31,570 nucleotides of DNA from NCBI GenBank assembly GCA_034435395.1, contig DAOTXK010000082.1, positions 1-31,570 on the forward strand, in the 5' to 3' direction. Made by a program: the position numbers and the translations under genes. This stretch comes from DAOTXK01 sp034435395. GTDB lineage: Bacteria > Chloroflexota > Anaerolineae > Aggregatilineales > Ch27. The notes beneath the pieces are model-generated. The model saw only the letters and a program-made list of their open reading frames with translations, did not search any database and was not told where the DNA came from. This document shows, piece after piece, positions 1 to 7,131 of the stretch; the stretch's first letter is position 1; each line of letters begins with the position of its first letter.

Positions 1-1301
1 TCCAGGGACTGTGTGGCGCGCCGCACGTATGCTTCGTACCGCTCTCGTTTGTGACGGATGCGCTCTTCCAGGGGAGGCAGCAGCCCGAAATTGGCCTTCA
101 TCGGCTGGAAGTCGCCAGGATCAGCATGCGAGATATAGTGGCAGAGCGCGCCCAACATAGTATCAACCGGCAGCGTGAGCTGCGCCTCGCCCAGCAAAAG
201 GCGAGCCGCGTTGATTCCGGCCAGCAGACCAGTACCTATGTTGCCGATGTATCCCTCCACTCCCGTGATCTGACCGGCGAAGTACAGGTCGTCCCGTTCT
301 TTGTGTTGCAGCGTCGCGCATATTATCTGCGGAGAGTTCAGAAACGTATTGCGATGCATCTGTCCATAGCGAGCAAACTCCGCGTGTTGCAGGCCAGGGA
401 TCAGCCTGAAAACCCGCTTTTGCTCGCCCCATCGCAGGTTTGTCTGGAAGCCGACCAGGTTGTAGAGCGACCCGGCCAGGTTATCCTGCCGGAGTTGTAC
501 CACCGCGTAGGGACGCCGGCCGGTCCGGGGGTCCATCAGACCAACCGGGCGCAGCGGACCGAAGGCCAGCGCGTCATCCCCGCGGCTGACCAGTTGTTCG
601 ACTGGCAGACAGCCCTCGAAGAACTTCGGGTCTTCTCGCTCAAAGTCACGCAACGGGATGGTGTCAGCTTCCCTTAAGGCGGTCACGAACTGATAGTACT
701 CATCCTTGGTGAGGGGACAATTGATGTAATCGCCTTCCTGCTGCTCGCCCCGGTCGTAACGACTGGCGCGAAAGGCGATAGACATGTCAATGCTGTCAGC
801 GTGGACCAGCGGTGCCAGCGCATCGTAGAAGTAGAGATACTCCTGGCCAACGAAGGCCGCCAGGTCGCTGGCCAGCGTTTCGGCGGTCAACGGGCCGGTG
901 GCGATGATGCAGGGGCCTTCCGGTATGGCGCGCACCTCTTCCCGCACCAGCGTGATGCGAGGATGCTCGATTATCGCCCGGGTGACGTGGCTGGCGAAGA
1001 GATGACGATCGACGGCCAGGGCACCGCCCGCCGGCACCGCCGCCTCCTCAGCGCAGCGCAACAACAGGGAGCGCAGCCGTCGCAGCTCGTTCTTCAAAAG
1101 CCCTGGGGCGCGGTCCGGAAGATCAGACCCCAATGAATTGCTGCACACCAGTTCGGCCAGTTTATCAGTGGTGTGGGCGGGGGTCGTCTTGCGGGGGCGC
1201 ATTTCGTACAGGCGCACGGAGACCCCCAGCTCCGCCGCCTGCCAGGCAGCCTCCGCTCCTGCTAACCCGCCGCCAACAACCACTAACTCCGCCCTGCCCA
1301 T
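1..1301 (-). CDS. trmFO: TrmFO, folate/FAD-dependent tRNA (uracil-54-C5) methyltransferase (3' end cut by window)
   Basis: This enzyme makes ribothymidine at position 54 of tRNA, using methylenetetrahydrofolate as carbon donor and FAD/NAD(P)H as reductant, in the cytoplasm. The reading frame is open from ATG 1301 to the window edge (433 codons), so only a few C-terminal residues should be missing. Family landmarks in order: the N-terminal dinucleotide-binding VVGGGLAGAEAAW, then LYEMRP, ELVCSNSLGSD, PAGGALAVDR, CPLTKDEYYQF, FEGCLPVEQL, FGPLRPVGLMDP, YAVVQLRQDN, VGFQTNLRW and QKRVFRLIPGLQHAEF, with GMHRN-like GQMHRNTFLNSP near the end. These are the diagnostic TrmFO signatures and separate it from GidA/MnmG. 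The start is the ATG that begins MGRAELVVVGG. The gene is divergent from the LCP gene and about 100 bases from it. Identification is firm; only the exact C-terminus is unseen. Confidence 0.96.
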   Translation of the reverse strand, partial: MGRAELVVVGGGLAGAEAAWQAAELGVSVRLYEMRPRKTTPAHTTDKLAELVCSNSLGSDLPDRAPGLLKNELRRLRSLLLRCAEEAAVPAGGALAVDRHLFASHVTRAIIEHPRITLVREEVRAIPEGPCIIATGPLTAETLASDLAAFVGQEYLYFYDALAPLVHADSIDMSIAFRASRYDRGEQQEGDYINCPLTKDEYYQFVTALREADTIPLRDFEREDPKFFEGCLPVEQLVSRGDDALAFGPLRPVGLMDPRTGRRPYAVVQLRQDNLAGSLYNLVGFQTNLRWGEQKRVFRLIPGLQHAEFARYGQMHRNTFLNSPQIICATLQHKERDDLYFAGQITGVEGYIGNIGTGLLAGINAARLLLGEAQLTLPVDTMLGALCHYISHADPGDFQPMKANFGLLPPLEERIRHKRERYEAYVRRATQSL

Positions 1302-1337
1302 AACACCGCTCTCTGGCGCTGTGACCTCTGAGCGGCC

Positions 1338-1367
1338 ATTCTATCGTGGGTGAAAGGGGCCTGCCAG
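1338..1367 (-). promoter_or_regulatory. Predicted sigma70-type promoter for trmFO
   Basis: On the minus strand CTGGCA (1367-1362), an 18-base spacer and TAGAAT (1343-1338) form a plausible housekeeping promoter. Transcription would begin near 1331, giving a leader of about 30 bases before the trmFO ATG. It lies back to back with the promoter of the LCP gene, whose -35 box begins only five bases away. The -35 box is a 4/6 match, so this is a moderate call. Confidence 0.45.
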
Positions 1368-1371
1368 ACAG

Positions 1372-1399
1372 TTGTCACCCGCTTCGACCAGACTATACT
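1372..1399 (+). promoter_or_regulatory. Predicted promoter of the LCP gene, placing the ATG at the mRNA 5' end
   Basis: TTGTCA (1372-1377), a 16-base spacer and TATACT (1394-1399) are close to the sigma70 consensus. The ATG at 1408 lies eight bases beyond the -10 box, which is where transcription normally starts. No Shine-Dalgarno sequence precedes that ATG. The simplest reading is a leaderless mRNA. Confidence 0.6.
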
Positions 1400-1407
1400 T
1401 GGTAGCC

Positions 1408-2904
1408 ATGGCCCCACCATCAACCCCCAAGCGTTGGGCATTTCCCTGTAGTGTGGTGATGTTGTTGATTCTGTTGTTGGTAGTCGCCGTTGGGCTGCTG
1501 CTGCAACGGGTTCCTGCCTGGCAGGACATCGCCAGGCGGCGCGTGGCCTATGCGGCGACGGCGACGTACATCGCCCAGTCGACGCTGACGCCGACGTTTA
1601 CCCCCTTGGTACTGCCCACGCTCAATCCCGGCCCGTCCGGGACGCCGGTTTTACTGCCCACTGTCGAAGACCTGCACATCTTGCCGACTCCCACCGCTGG
1701 AGCCACACTTCCCCCAGATGCGCCCCCCCGGGCCACGTTGTTTCCCCAGCAGTATCAGTACGATCTGGACAATTTTCTGGTTCTCGGCAGCGACCGGCGC
1801 GGCGACGGGGAGGCGTACCGTACCGATGTCATCGTGGTGGTCTCGGTCAATCGCTCAACCCTGACTGTCAATCTGTTGTCCATCCCGCGCGACCTGTATG
1901 TCTACATCCCCGGCTGGGGCATGGATCGGATCAACACGGCGGAGCTTCACCAGACACAGACCCGCCACGCGGCCCATCGGCTGGGGTTGCTGGCGGAAAC
2001 TATCGAGTACAATCTGGGGATAAGGATCGACCACCTGGCCCGCGTGGACTTCGACGGCTTTCAAAACCTGATCGACCTTTTGGGGGGGATAACCATCCCG
2101 GTGGACTGCCCGGTCACGGGTTATCAACCGGTCCCGGACCCGGCCGCTGAGAATGGTGTCCGTTGGGAGCCATTTACGTTGGAGCCGGGTCTTCATGACA
2201 TGAATGGCGCGCAGGCGCTATGGTACGTGCGCCAGCGGATCGACAGCAGTGATTTTGATCGTAATCGTCGGCAGCAGATTGTGCTCCGGGCGCTGTGGCG
2301 CAAGGCCAGAGAGAGTGACCTGCTGGGCAACCTGCCGCAGTTATGGGAACACGTTTCCCAGATGGTCGATACCGATCTCAACTTACAGGAAGCGCTAGGG
2401 CTGTTGCCGGTGTTCGCCAGTCTCGACGCCAATCGCCTGGAGAGCCATTTCCTCGGCTTAGATGAGGTTAACCTCTGGCGAACGCCGACCGGGGCCAGCG
2501 TGTTGGTGATCGATCCGGTGCCCTTTGCGGTTACCATGACCCATTTTTTCACCCCGCCGACGGAAAATCAACTGATACAGGAGTGGGCGCGGGTGAACAT
2601 CCTTAACGCCTCTTCGTGGGAGGATGCCGATCAACTGGCGGCGGCACGCCTGCAATGGATGGGCCTGCTGGCGATTCCACAAGGAAGAACTGGCGTTCCA
2701 TCAGTTGGAACGACCGTCTACGATCATACGGCGCAAGTGAAGGGCAGTAGCCTGAACACCATACAGGCGGCCCTGGGCGTCAGTGACGAGGATATCATTA
2801 CGGCCCCCAACGCCAGTTATGAGGTGGATTTCACCGTGGTCATCGGCGATGATTTTGCGCCCTGCGTGGTCTCGCCCTGGCTGCCGCTGGCACAATCGGA
2901 CTGA
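1408..2904 (+). CDS. LytR-CpsA-Psr (LCP) family protein with C-terminal LytR_C domain
   Basis: LCP proteins are membrane-anchored phosphotransferases that move undecaprenyl-pyrophosphate-linked glycopolymers onto peptidoglycan outside the cell. This 498-residue protein has a short cytoplasmic tail, one membrane segment (about residues 12-32) and a Thr/Pro-rich linker (about 50-115). The LCP catalytic domain follows (about 120-275), with NFLVLGSDRR, YRTDVIVVVSVN, SIPRDLYVYIPGWG, MDRINTAEL, VDFDGFQNLIDLLGG and FDRNRRQQIVLRAL. A LytR_C domain begins at VNILNASSW (about 396). I chose ATG 1408 because the longer in-frame TTG at 1372 sits inside the predicted -35 box and would add an unsupported tail. 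The gene converges on the TPR gene with a 12-base gap. The family is certain; the polymer substrate is unknown. Confidence 0.9.
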   Translation: MAPPSTPKRWAFPCSVVMLLILLLVVAVGLLLQRVPAWQDIARRRVAYAATATYIAQSTLTPTFTPLVLPTLNPGPSGTPVLLPTVEDLHILPTPTAGATLPPDAPPRATLFPQQYQYDLDNFLVLGSDRRGDGEAYRTDVIVVVSVNRSTLTVNLLSIPRDLYVYIPGWGMDRINTAELHQTQTRHAAHRLGLLAETIEYNLGIRIDHLARVDFDGFQNLIDLLGGITIPVDCPVTGYQPVPDPAAENGVRWEPFTLEPGLHDMNGAQALWYVRQRIDSSDFDRNRRQQIVLRALWRKARESDLLGNLPQLWEHVSQMVDTDLNLQEALGLLPVFASLDANRLESHFLGLDEVNLWRTPTGASVLVIDPVPFAVTMTHFFTPPTENQLIQEWARVNILNASSWEDADQLAAARLQWMGLLAIPQGRTGVPSVGTTVYDHTAQVKGSSLNTIQAALGVSDEDIITAPNASYEVDFTVVIGDDFAPCVVSPWLPLAQSD

Positions 2905-2916
2905 CCGGCGCGTCGC

Positions 2917-4170
2917 TCACTGTCCGCCGCTGAGTTCCTGGGCAAAGCGCAAATAGGTTTGGATCTTGTCCAGGTCTTCGGCCTGCGAAGGTGCCAGGTT
3001 CACCGCTTGCTGGTAGGCCAGCACGGCTTCTTGATATTGCTCCAGGGCGAAGTAGGCATTGCCCAGCAAGTGGAACACGCGATAGTCGGTCAGAGCCTGG
3101 TTTTCCTCGGCGACTGCCTGCTGGATATGTTCGATCGTGGCGATGGTTTTCTCATAGGCGCGCAGATGGTAGTGGCAGCGGGCGATCTGGTAGTGCAGCG
3201 CGGTCTCCCAGGGATGATAGGGGTTGTACGCCAGGGCGTTGTTATAAGCTTCCAGGGCCGCTTCATAACGCTCCAGCCGAAAGAGCATGTCGCCGAGCAG
3301 TTCATTCACCCGGGACCACGTGACATCGACGCCCAGCGGTTTTCGCCCCAGTTGGAGGAACTGCTGGAGATGCTCGGCGGCTTCCGCCTCATGGCCCGGC
3401 ATGGCTACGAAGATCTCGCTGAGGGCCAGGTGAGCGTCCTGCTGCCCGCCGCGCATCTCCGAGCCCAGTTTTTCCATGATCTGTAAGGCCCGCTCGGCTG
3501 CTTTCAGGGCCTTTTCGTACTGTCCCTGTTCGCGCAGGGCGCGGCTGCGCAGAATGTGCAGTTGTCCCAGCCAGCTTTCCGCCTCTGACGGGGGATAAGT
3601 CACCGCGGCCCGGTCCAGAAAAGATAGCGCCGCCGCCGGGTCGCGGCGATCAAAGAGATGGACAAATCCCAGGCGTTCGTAGCAGAAGGCGGTTAGAGCC
3701 AACACCTGGCTGGGTTTGACCAGCGCCTCCTGAAAACAGCTGATGGCTTCGTCCACCCGATCAGCCGTCAGGAGGACACGGCCTTTCTGGTAGAAGACCC
3801 AGCCGATATTCTCATAGTCCGGGGCAGCATCGATGATTTGCTGGTAGAGAGCCAGGGCCCGGTCCGCGTCGCTGCGCTCGGTGAACCCGACCGGCGACAA
3901 CTCGAAACGGGCAAAGTAAGCGTCCCCCAGAAGAGCCAGCGTGTGAGGGCTGTCGGCTATCTTGGGCTGCAACGCCCGCGCTGTCTGAATATCCTCCAGC
4001 GCGTCGTCCGGGTGTTGACCGATCAGACGCGCCCGTGCCCGTCGCAGGAGTAACTGCGCGCGGGCCTGGGGAGAGGGATCGGTGCGGAGCTGTTTGGCGA
4101 TGGCCACTTCAGCCTTTTTAACTTCCTGGGCGTTGAGCAGCGCATCGATTTGCTGCAACTGTTCATTCAT
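2917..4170 (-). CDS. Tetratricopeptide-repeat protein, soluble
   Basis: This 417-residue protein is built almost wholly of TPR helices, for example ALEAYNNALAYNPYHPWE, ALHYQIARCHYHLRAYEKT, FHLLGNAYFALEQYQEAVLAYQ and ALALYQQIIDAAPDYENIGW. Such repeats act as protein-protein scaffolds. No signal peptide, membrane segment or catalytic domain is visible, so it should be cytoplasmic, and its partner cannot be told from sequence. I chose ATG 4170 (MNEQLQQIDALL); an in-frame GTG at 4182 would add four residues. Neither start has a good ribosome-binding site. A 13-codon upstream ORF whose stop lies three bases past ATG 4170 may couple its translation. The 3' end faces the LCP gene with 12 bases between, and no terminator is obvious. 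Confident as a TPR protein, unknown in role. Confidence 0.85.
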   Translation of the reverse strand: MNEQLQQIDALLNAQEVKKAEVAIAKQLRTDPSPQARAQLLLRRARARLIGQHPDDALEDIQTARALQPKIADSPHTLALLGDAYFARFELSPVGFTERSDADRALALYQQIIDAAPDYENIGWVFYQKGRVLLTADRVDEAISCFQEALVKPSQVLALTAFCYERLGFVHLFDRRDPAAALSFLDRAAVTYPPSEAESWLGQLHILRSRALREQGQYEKALKAAERALQIMEKLGSEMRGGQQDAHLALSEIFVAMPGHEAEAAEHLQQFLQLGRKPLGVDVTWSRVNELLGDMLFRLERYEAALEAYNNALAYNPYHPWETALHYQIARCHYHLRAYEKTIATIEHIQQAVAEENQALTDYRVFHLLGNAYFALEQYQEAVLAYQQAVNLAPSQAEDLDKIQTYLRFAQELSGGQ

Positions 4171-4204
4171 CAGGCCAACCACGCTGCTGAAAGTTCAGGC
4201 GCAT
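4163..4204 (-). promoter_or_regulatory. Candidate upstream ORF (13 codons) overlapping the TPR gene start
   Basis: On the minus strand an ATG at 4204, five bases after a possible -10 box, opens the peptide MRLNFQQRGWPDE and ends in TGA at 4165-4163. That stop lies just beyond the TPR gene's ATG (4170-4168), in another frame. If read, ribosomes would finish almost on the next start codon, which itself lacks a Shine-Dalgarno sequence. This is inference from spacing only. Confidence 0.25.
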
Positions 4205-4209
4205 GATTT

Positions 4210-4238
4210 ATGCTACGCGATTGCTGCCAGGGAGACAA
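4210..4238 (-). promoter_or_regulatory. Predicted promoter of the TPR gene
   Basis: The minus strand carries TTGTCT (4238-4233), a 17-base spacer and TAGCAT (4215-4210). Spacing is ideal, and the -10 box departs from consensus at two positions. Transcription would start around 4203, very close to the ATG of the small upstream ORF. Confidence 0.4.
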
Positions 4239-4301
4239 CTGGTTCAGACGGTGGCGCAATTATGGCTGAAAGGTGCCAGGCATGTTGGCACAGGCGGGAC
4301 C

Positions 4302-4337
4302 CAAACAAAAGCAGCCCTATATCCGGCCTGGGCTGCT
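4302..4337 (-). terminator. Intrinsic terminator of tRNA-Leu
   Basis: A perfect 8-bp stem (AGCAGCCC/GGGCTGCT, 12-base loop) spans 4310-4337 and is followed on the minus strand by TTTTGTTTGG. It sits 18 bases beyond the 3' end of tRNA-Leu and points the same way, so it should end the tRNA transcript before the TPR gene promoter. Confidence 0.8.
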
Positions 4338-4355
4338 AACATTTCCCGGGTGAAG

Positions 4356-4437
4356 TGCCCCGGAGAGGACTCGAACCTCCACGCCCAAAGGGCACAGGCC
4401 CTCAACCTGCCGCGTATGCCAATTCCGCCACCGGGGC
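4356..4437 (-). tRNA. trnL(gag): tRNA-Leu (anticodon GAG)
   Basis: The minus strand folds as a class II tRNA of 82 bases. The acceptor stem GCCCCGG pairs with CCGGGGC, with discriminator A. The D arm contains GGCGGAATTGGCATACGC, typical of leucine tRNAs. The anticodon stem GCAGG/CCTGT encloses the loop TTGAGGG, giving anticodon GAG, which reads CUC and CUU. A long variable arm follows, then the T arm with GGTTCGAGTCC. No CCA is encoded, because CTTC follows the discriminator. A strong promoter lies upstream and a terminator downstream, so it is a single-gene transcript. Confidence 0.96.
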
Positions 4438-4453
4438 AATATTGGTAAGTTGG

Positions 4454-4481
4454 ATTATACCTTTTGAGACCATAAAGTCAA
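4454..4481 (-). promoter_or_regulatory. Strong sigma70 promoter for tRNA-Leu
   Basis: On the minus strand TTGACT (4481-4476), a 16-base spacer and TATAAT (4459-4454) are almost perfect consensus. The start would be near 4447, about ten bases before the mature tRNA. It lies back to back with the plsX promoter. Confidence 0.8.
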
Positions 4482-4492
4482 TGTTCTTTCGC

Positions 4493-4520
4493 TTGGCTGC
4501 GCTGCGCGCCATGGTACAAT
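4493..4520 (+). promoter_or_regulatory. Predicted promoter of plsX-fabF
   Basis: TTGGCT (4493-4498), a 16-base spacer and TACAAT (4515-4520) lie ahead of plsX and give a leader of about 85 bases. Boxes of the TACAAT type recur before several genes of this window, which supports the call. Confidence 0.55.
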
Positions 4521-4611
4521 CTTTCTACTCAAAGTGGCGGCTCCCCCTCCCCCCTACTGAGTGTGATCCGCCTCTTTTGGCCGCGACGGGGCACGAAGAA
4601 GTGAGGATGCG

Positions 4612-5646
4612 ATGCGTATAGTCGTCGATGCCATGGGAAGTGACAACCGCCCGGTCCCGGACGTGGAGGGAGCGGTGGCTGCTGCACGCGAATTCTCCGA
4701 CACCATCATACTTGTGGGCGACCGCGATCAGATCGCGGCTCAACTCGCCTTGCACCACACGGCGGGCCTGTCTATCGAGGTGGTTGCCGCCGAGGATGTC
4801 ATCGACATGACGGATGTCCCCAGCATCGTCGCCCGGAGCAAGGCCGGGTCTTCCATGCATGTGGGGATGAACCTTGTCAAAGAGGGCAGCGCCGATGCCT
4901 TCGTGACCTGCGGCAACACCGGGGCGGCGTTGGCCATCGCCACCCTGCAAGCCCTGAAGCGCATTCCTGGCGTCAGCCGCCCTGCCCTGACGACATTGCT
5001 GAGCGTCAGCGGCCACCGGTGGATCCTCCTGGATATCGGGGCGAACGCGGACTGCAAGCCGGAATGGTTGCAGCAGTTCGCGGTCATGGGCAGCATTTAT
5101 GCCGAACGGGCCCTGGGTCATCCATCGCCCCGGGTGGCCCTCCTCTCTAACGGCGAGGAGGAGGGTAAGGGCAACGCGCTGATCAAAGATACGGCCAAGT
5201 TGCTGTCTCATAGTTCGCTGAACTACGTTGGCAACGTGGAAACGAAGGAAATGCTTGCCGGTCAGGCCGATGTCATTGTGACGGACGGTTTTGTCGGCAA
5301 CATTACCATCAAGTCGTTGGAAGCCATGGGCGATCTGCTCTTCAAGCTTATCCGGGAGGAGCTGACGAGCGACTGGCGCTCCAAGCTGGGCGGCGTGTTG
5401 GCCCGGCCAGCCTTTCGCCGCGTGTACCGCAAAGTTGACCCGTTTGAAGTTGGAGGCGCGCCTCTTTTGGGCGTCAATGGTGTTGTAATTGTCGGCCATG
5501 GTCGGACCAACGCCCTGGGAGTCAAAAACGCGATCCGCCAGGCTCGTCAGGCTGTGGCTGGACAGATAATTGAAGCCATCCGCGAAGGTGTAACAGCGTA
5601 TCAGTCCGCCGCTGGCCACTCTACCGCGGAAACCAATCAATCCTGA
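4612..5646 (+). CDS. plsX: PlsX, phosphate acyltransferase
   Basis: PlsX converts acyl-ACP and phosphate to acyl-phosphate, the donor used by PlsY to start phospholipid synthesis; it is a peripheral membrane enzyme. The 344-residue length is typical. Signatures include the N-terminal RIVVDAMGSDNRPVPDVEGA, the segment ARSKAGSSMHVGMNLVKEG, FVTCGNTGAALAIATL, RPALTTLLSVSG, LLDIGANADCKPEWLQQFA, RVALLSNGEEEGKGNALI, FVGNVETKEMLAG-like YVGNVETKEMLAG, DVIVTDGFVGNITIKSLE and VIVGHGRTNALGVKNAI. The ATG at 4612 has GAGG six bases upstream. Only 11 bases separate it from fabF, and GAGGAA overlapping the plsX end serves as the fabF ribosome-binding site, so the two are one operon. The usual fabH, fabD and fabG neighbours are absent here. 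Confidence 0.96.
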   Translation: MRIVVDAMGSDNRPVPDVEGAVAAAREFSDTIILVGDRDQIAAQLALHHTAGLSIEVVAAEDVIDMTDVPSIVARSKAGSSMHVGMNLVKEGSADAFVTCGNTGAALAIATLQALKRIPGVSRPALTTLLSVSGHRWILLDIGANADCKPEWLQQFAVMGSIYAERALGHPSPRVALLSNGEEEGKGNALIKDTAKLLSHSSLNYVGNVETKEMLAGQADVIVTDGFVGNITIKSLEAMGDLLFKLIREELTSDWRSKLGGVLARPAFRRVYRKVDPFEVGGAPLLGVNGVVIVGHGRTNALGVKNAIRQARQAVAGQIIEAIREGVTAYQSAAGHSTAETNQS

Positions 5647-5657
5647 GGAAATTCGCG

Positions 5658-6917
5658 ATGGAGCTAACACGATACGGTCGTATCCGGGTAGTCATAACCG
5701 GCATGGGTGCTTTGACGCCTTTGGGGACAGTGAAGGCGTTTTGGGAAGGCCTCAAGGCCGGTCGCTCCGGAATACGACGCATTCAAAGCTTTGACCCTTC
5801 CCATCTAAGTGTGCAAATAGCGGGTGAAGTTGACTTCGACCCCAAACAATATTTGAACTTTAAAGAGGCGCGTCGCATGTCCCGCTGTTCCCAGATGGCG
5901 CAGGTAGCTGCCCGTATGGCAATGGAGGATGCCGGGCTGACAGTCGATGACATCGAGGCCGAATCAGAACGCACCGGGGTCGTGGTGGGGACGGCGCTGG
6001 GCGGCTATGAAGTTATGGAGCAGAGCACGTACCGCTATAAGAGCAGCAACCGGACGCTCAAGCCCAGCCCCTTTGCCATCATCAATGGACTGCCGAACAT
6101 GCCCGCCCACTACGTCAGCCGCGAGACTCACGCCACCGGGCCGTTGTCGGCGGTCACGACCGCCTGTGCCAGCGGCACCCAGAGCATCGGCGATGGCGCC
6201 GAGTTGATCCGGACTAACCGGGCCGATATCGTGTTCGCGGGTGGCGTGGAGGCCGTCATGGAGGATTATGCCATCACCGGTTTTGAGGCCATGACGGCCT
6301 TAGCCACGGGGTACAACGACGACCCGCAGCGGGCCAGCCGCCCCTTTGATGCGGACCGAAACGGGTTTGTTTACAGCGAGGGGGTGGGCATCCTTACGCT
6401 GGAGTCTCTTGAGCACGCCCTGAAGCGCGGCGCGCGGATTCTCGCGGAAGTTCTGGGGCATGCTTCGTCTTCCGATTCGTATCATGTGGCCGCCCTCGAA
6501 CCGGAGGGCCGGGGGGCGCAGCGGGCGATGCGGTGGGCCATAGAAGATGCGAAACTGACTCCGGAGGACATTGACTATATTAACGCTCATGGCACGTCAA
6601 CCAAGGCCAATGATGCAGTCGAGACCTTCGCCATCAAGCAGCTGTTTGGCGAGCATGCCTATCAGATCCCGGTGAGTTCGACCAAAAGTATGATCGGTCA
6701 CTGTCTGGGCGGCGCTGGTGCGGTGGAGGCGATAGCCTGCGTGATGTCGCTGGTCGAGCAGATCATTCATCCGACCATCAACTACCAGACTCCCGACCCC
6801 GAGTGCGACCTGGACTACGTGCCCAACGAAGCGCGCGATGCCAGGCTGCGAGCTGTTCTGTCGAACAGCTTTGGCCTGGGTGGCCAGAATGCCTGTCTGG
6901 TCTTGGGGGCGATCTAG
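5658..6917 (+). CDS. fabF: FabF, beta-ketoacyl-ACP synthase II
   Basis: This condensing enzyme elongates acyl-ACP with malonyl-ACP in type II fatty-acid synthesis, in the cytoplasm. The 419-residue protein has the thiolase fold signatures in order: VVITGMGALTPLG near the N-terminus and TTACASGTQS with nucleophile Cys170. The two catalytic histidines are His311 (INAHGTSTKAND) and His348 (SMIGHCLGGAGAVEA), and the protein ends with LSNSFGLGGQNACLV. The Cys-His-His spacing matches E. coli FabF, and a His-His pair marks it as FabF/FabB rather than FabH. The ATG at 5658 has GAGGAA seven bases upstream. It is co-transcribed with plsX, linking chain elongation to phospholipid entry. Family is certain; FabF rather than FabB is inferred from length and overall resemblance. 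Confidence 0.95.
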   Translation: MELTRYGRIRVVITGMGALTPLGTVKAFWEGLKAGRSGIRRIQSFDPSHLSVQIAGEVDFDPKQYLNFKEARRMSRCSQMAQVAARMAMEDAGLTVDDIEAESERTGVVVGTALGGYEVMEQSTYRYKSSNRTLKPSPFAIINGLPNMPAHYVSRETHATGPLSAVTTACASGTQSIGDGAELIRTNRADIVFAGGVEAVMEDYAITGFEAMTALATGYNDDPQRASRPFDADRNGFVYSEGVGILTLESLEHALKRGARILAEVLGHASSSDSYHVAALEPEGRGAQRAMRWAIEDAKLTPEDIDYINAHGTSTKANDAVETFAIKQLFGEHAYQIPVSSTKSMIGHCLGGAGAVEAIACVMSLVEQIIHPTINYQTPDPECDLDYVPNEARDARLRAVLSNSFGLGGQNACLVLGAI

Positions 6918-6953
6918 GTAGGGCCGTTTCAGGCGGGCTGAGGTGCACGGAAG

Positions 6954-6994
6954 AGAGTGGTGAGTGTAATCGACTCGCCACTCTTTCATTTTCA
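6954..6994 (+). terminator. Intrinsic terminator after plsX-fabF
   Basis: AGAGTGGTGAGT (6954-6965) pairs with ACTCGCCACTCT (6973-6984) in a 12-bp stem with one G-T pair and a seven-base loop, followed by TTTCATTTTC. It lies 36 bases after the fabF stop. Confidence 0.8.
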
Positions 6995-7004
6995 TTCTCG
7001 GCTA

Positions 7005-7033
7005 TTGCAGTCCCGCTTTCGGCAGGTTACAAT
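7005..7033 (+). promoter_or_regulatory. Predicted promoter of the ABC importer-menG operon
   Basis: TTGCAG (7005-7010), a 17-base spacer and TACAAT (7028-7033) follow directly after the fabF terminator. The leader to the lipoprotein ATG at 7132 would be about 90 bases. Confidence 0.5.
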
Positions 7034-7131
7034 TTTGCCCGCGATTGTATGTTTTGAAACAAACCAAATATTATGAACATTCGAAAATTTCTGCGCTTCA
7101 CACCAAGCGGCACTCACCAGGAGAGCGCTCC

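Noticed and set aside
51..677. 208-residue plus-strand frame inside the trmFO region
   Set aside because: The minus strand is continuous TrmFO through the same bases; the plus frame is its shadow.
4525..5670. 381-residue minus-strand frame opposite plsX
   Set aside because: The plus strand encodes an unmistakable PlsX. The antisense frame has no recognisable domain and arises from G+C-rich codon bias.
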